Assembly (NCBI GenBank): GCA_003477185.1 | Contig: DMTJ01000253.1 | Location: 1-7,880 of the forward strand | DNA length: 7,880 nt | Direction of reading: 5' to 3' | DNA from: Lentisphaeria bacterium | GTDB taxonomy: Bacteria > Verrucomicrobiota > Lentisphaeria > JABSQK01 > UBA12247 | Shown: piece after piece, positions 6,701 through 7,880 of the stretch | Layout: each line of letters begins with the position of its first letter | Position numbering within the stretch: position 1 is the stretch's first letter | The notes under the pieces: generated by a model | Databases searched by the model: none | What the model was told of the DNA's origin: nothing | Seen by the model: only the letters and a program-made list of their open reading frames with translations | Program-made: the position numbers and the translations under genes

Positions 6701-7856
6701 GCCCAGCCTATTCGACAGCCTCTTTACCTCAGCCAGTGGGGCCGAGCGCGGCATGATCATTGGCGGCACGCGCTTCATGGGCATCACCCAAGTGGGCACC
6801 AGAATGGGGGACATTGCCTGCCTCGGCACCAACTTTGGTAGCGCCCACCTCATCAGCGGGGACGGAATCTACATCGGCCAAGTCTTTCGTGATGTTCGCC
6901 GTGGCCGCAGCTGGACCTTTAATTCCCTACCCACATCGGCAGACCTTCACAGCGTATCACTTGGGCAGGAACACTTTGGTGGCACCTTTCAGCGCGTCGT
7001 GGGCCCTGACGGCCGTGAGCGTTACATGATGGTCGTCAGCGGCGCTGGCGGAACCTGCTCCGTCGTGGAGATCGCAAACTTGGGCAGTATCCAGCGTCTC
7101 AGTGACACGCCCATCGCCGTGTTCGAGGAACAGGCCGCCGTAGTCAAGCAGCAGGCAGAGTTGCGACAGCCATACGTCCAGCCCACTGCCTACCTCCAAA
7201 TTCAGCAGCGCACCATCCATGTCGATGGCGACCTCGCAGAGTGGCCTGAGGAGCAGGCCCTCGGCATGCGCTTCGCCTACGATGATCGCTTCCTCTATAT
7301 TGGCTATCAGCGGCAATTCGGCTTTCCCGGATTCGAAAACGCCGCCACCGCCGGAGACTTCCTCGAGTGCTTTCGCCGCGGCAATGGTCTCGAACTCCAC
7401 TTCTCTACGGAGCCCACCGCCGATCCCAATCGCACGGCCCCCGTGAAGGGAGATCGCCGCCTTGTCATCTGCAAAGTCGACGGCACACTCCAGGCCGTTC
7501 TATTCGACTATCGGCGCGACAGCATCATGCCACTGGCAAAAATCCACTACCCCACCTTCTGGAGCGACGCAACTGTCGATCACGTGGAGATCCTCCCCGG
7601 TGCCGTGATTGCCGGTCGAGAGGGCGACACCTACCAGCTCGAAGCCGCGATCCCCCTCCAGGCTCTTGGCCTGCAGCCCACCCGCATCCCGCGAATTAGG
7701 GCCGACTTTGGCATTGACCTCGGTGATCAAACAGGACGGCAGACTATCGAGCGCGCCTTCTGGAGTAATCCCAACACCAAGCTAATCTCAGACGTGACCA
7801 GCGAAGTCACCCTCACCCCGCGCCGCTGGGGCACCTTTCACTTTATCCAGCCCTAA
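3762..7856 (+). CDS. Giant secreted multi-propeller protein with Asp-box, NHL-like, EF-hand and CBM9-like regions
   Basis: This 1364-residue exported protein has no enzymatic motif I can identify. A signal peptide covers 1-18 (MIR, hydrophobic core, SAA before K19). Residues 55-278 contain six Asp boxes, as in sialidase or Ycf48-type beta-propellers. Residues 402-450 (GRYLIRGIW, LDLRYSGSF, PW, GGWVGD) match an Ig-like/linker pattern I recall from large Planctomycetota/Verrucomicrobiota secreted proteins. Residues 450-740 look like a second propeller, with NHL-type units at 641-681 (PLGLAVDGTGNFFVGE) and 695-737 (PAGLAVAADGNLWVCE). A canonical EF-hand loop follows at 864-875. The C-terminus (about 1150-1364) is CBM9/DOMON-like: VDGDLAEW, RFLYIGY, GDRRLVI, YQLEAAIPLQALGL, WGTFHF. 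Likely roles are carbohydrate or glycoprotein binding, or scaffolding, in the periplasm or outside the cell; the ligand is unknown. It is probably co-translated with the two-TM gene. Confidence 0.9.
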   Translation: MIRLVSLLLATAVWLSAAKSSWTEHPVPARDILTSGSFVDDVSGWVIGPQTVLHTMDGAKTWYPQTLPDLDNVWLTAVQALSDSTAVITASAYGRNKIGMVVRTEDSGRSWTKLALRKGTFSSVVFHADRTRGYLISSSQGLLRTNDRGISWAPVRMPRPLVLRKDNHQSMISLPDDKTAWVASRNGLWRSDNDGADWQWVPLPIGEMALDAAIHQISFATSQIGWALLSGNTLETRDGGRTWAQINVSGLPYAVSSERVWILSSIQAWQSKDSGRSWVPNLSLDQRKGRLIGLAFTPTRVFALGGTQAIRQPYIAERSMIGNRHAAEDVAVNVPIRVAKPGFVGLQIQNNANRVVQNMADIPAAAGESAVQWDLSTVDDLWRDTPRLHDNLLPEADNKTLTADSGRYLIRGIWRPQLDLRYSGSFLPIKDHGMPWLTEDRRGGWVGDLKPASTIAATSNGMWLGAYAKKGDALIQCDLNMEKLWGTPRIQLACPRVMTAAGDHLYFVDHGLAADNLVLIQFNTITRQVRRVRVMGREPNRKPQISGIAVTDNRLYLADRMQNQILVCTLDSSLTRNRKNPLPLANLGRDMSAVATILNTFSLPKPGRIRVLDDRHLLVVSDDRIVQIHRGTGGVEVVVSGLVNPLGLAVDGTGNFFVGEMAPQHQVKMYSRDGRMLRSIGLIGPHRIGEFDRNNLESPAGLAVAADGNLWVCEANDELRRVSVWDRNGTCVRQVIGPALYSGGGTIDPQNPNRFFYLGKEFHRDSNGKVSLTRILWRRNGLDYDSFAGSRRLNSNGDAPSHPFYNNRSLFFSQWGGYGMGNVNTIWRNVDDHLRPVAAVGVIPDWLRERLSLPVDSTIFAWTDRDRDGRVQARELTTGTLPKPDSVWGTRVSKTFEVAFSALTGRLGFALFRVQGATPDGNPLYELPQAYQYVDDIVLPPTQQIQSVAMDSLGQPILCGPYLYGVTRGGRTRWRYPNRWPSLFDSLFTSASGAERGMIIGGTRFMGITQVGTRMGDIACLGTNFGSAHLISGDGIYIGQVFRDVRRGRSWTFNSLPTSADLHSVSLGQEHFGGTFQRVVGPDGRERYMMVVSGAGGTCSVVEIANLGSIQRLSDTPIAVFEEQAAVVKQQAELRQPYVQPTAYLQIQQRTIHVDGDLAEWPEEQALGMRFAYDDRFLYIGYQRQFGFPGFENAATAGDFLECFRRGNGLELHFSTEPTADPNRTAPVKGDRRLVICKVDGTLQAVLFDYRRDSIMPLAKIHYPTFWSDATVDHVEILPGAVIAGREGDTYQLEAAIPLQALGLQPTRIPRIRADFGIDLGDQTGRQTIERAFWSNPNTKLISDVTSEVTLTPRRWGTFHFIQP
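3924..4595 (+). repeat. Six Asp-box (BNR) repeats in the giant protein
   Basis: The motif S/T-x-D-x-G-x-S/T-W appears at residues 55-62 (TMDGAKTW, A for G), 104-111 (TEDSGRSW), 145-152 (TNDRGISW), 191-198 (SDNDGADW, N for D and D for S/T), 236-243 (TRDGGRTW) and 271-278 (SKDSGRSW). Spacing is 35-49 residues, about one propeller blade each, which fits a six- or seven-bladed propeller. Asp boxes are structural, so sialidase activity is not implied. Confidence 0.85.
5053..5070. repeat. 18-bp perfect palindrome within the giant gene
   Basis: ACCACGGCA (5053-5061) is followed directly by its exact reverse complement TGCCGTGGT (5062-5070). It encodes DHGMPW near the Ig-like/second propeller junction. 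It could be a protein-binding site or an mRNA hairpin, but a chance event in GC-rich codons cannot be excluded. Confidence 0.7.
6351..6386 (+). other. EF-hand calcium-binding loop (residues 864-875)
   Basis: The loop DRDRDGRVQARE has ligands D864, D866 and D868, the turn glycine G869, hydrophobic V871 and bidentate E875, matching the 12-residue EF-hand consensus at each key position. The flanking segments are short, so this may be a lone calcium loop inserted in a propeller or joining domains, as in dockerin-like or extracellular EF loops. It implies calcium-stabilised folding outside the cytoplasm. Confidence 0.75.
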
Positions 7857-7868
7857 CAGGCTAGAGCC

Positions 7869-7880
7869 ATGCGCATCTTA
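7869..7880 (+). CDS. Possible start of a downstream gene (first four codons)
   Basis: ATG at 7869, 12 bp after the stop of the giant gene, opens a frame reading MRIL to the window end. AACAGG (7855-7860) is eight bases upstream and could serve as a ribosome binding site. The close spacing suggests the same operon. Too little is present to name it; a basic residue followed by hydrophobic ones would fit another signal peptide but proves nothing. Confidence 0.4.

Overview
The window holds one strand of tightly packed genes, all on the + strand, with one real intergenic gap of about 265 bp. It looks like a bacterial chromosome of moderate to high GC. The DnaX sequence style, the HAD protein and above all the very large secreted protein ending in a CBM9-like domain recall the Planctomycetota/Verrucomicrobiota group, with Verrucomicrobiota my best guess. 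That placement rests on remembered family patterns and was not tested by a search.

Left part (1-2613): the first ~60 bases are the 3' part of a 4.5S/SRP RNA gene, recognised by the complete domain IV core (GTCAGG, a 3-bp stem, GGAA tetraloop, AGCAGC). Directly after it lies dnaX, the tau/gamma subunit of the DNA polymerase III clamp loader. SRP RNA next to dnaX is also known from Bacillus. dnaX overlaps by 14 bp a beta-phosphoglucomutase-like HAD hydrolase, so the usual followers ybaB and recR are absent here.

Middle (2614-3765): the gap carries an imperfect direct repeat and a stem-loop but no convincing gene. It leads to a small DUF883 (ElaB/YqjD-like) tail-anchored membrane protein and then a basic protein with two membrane segments. 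The pair resembles the E. coli yqjD-yqjE stress-linked envelope genes in layout.

Right part (3762-7856): a 1364-residue secreted protein starts inside the stop codon of the two-TM protein (ATGA). It carries, in order, a signal peptide, six Asp-box repeats (a sialidase/Ycf48-type propeller), an Ig-like/linker region, an NHL-like propeller region with a canonical EF-hand calcium loop, and a C-terminal CBM9/DOMON-like domain. A further gene probably begins 12 bp after its stop.

The main interest is this multi-propeller exported protein translationally coupled to a small membrane protein, a possible in-frame slippery C-run in dnaX at the place where a gamma-type product would be made, and an 18-bp perfect palindrome inside the large gene. 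I saw no CRISPR array, insertion sequence, tRNA or phage module.
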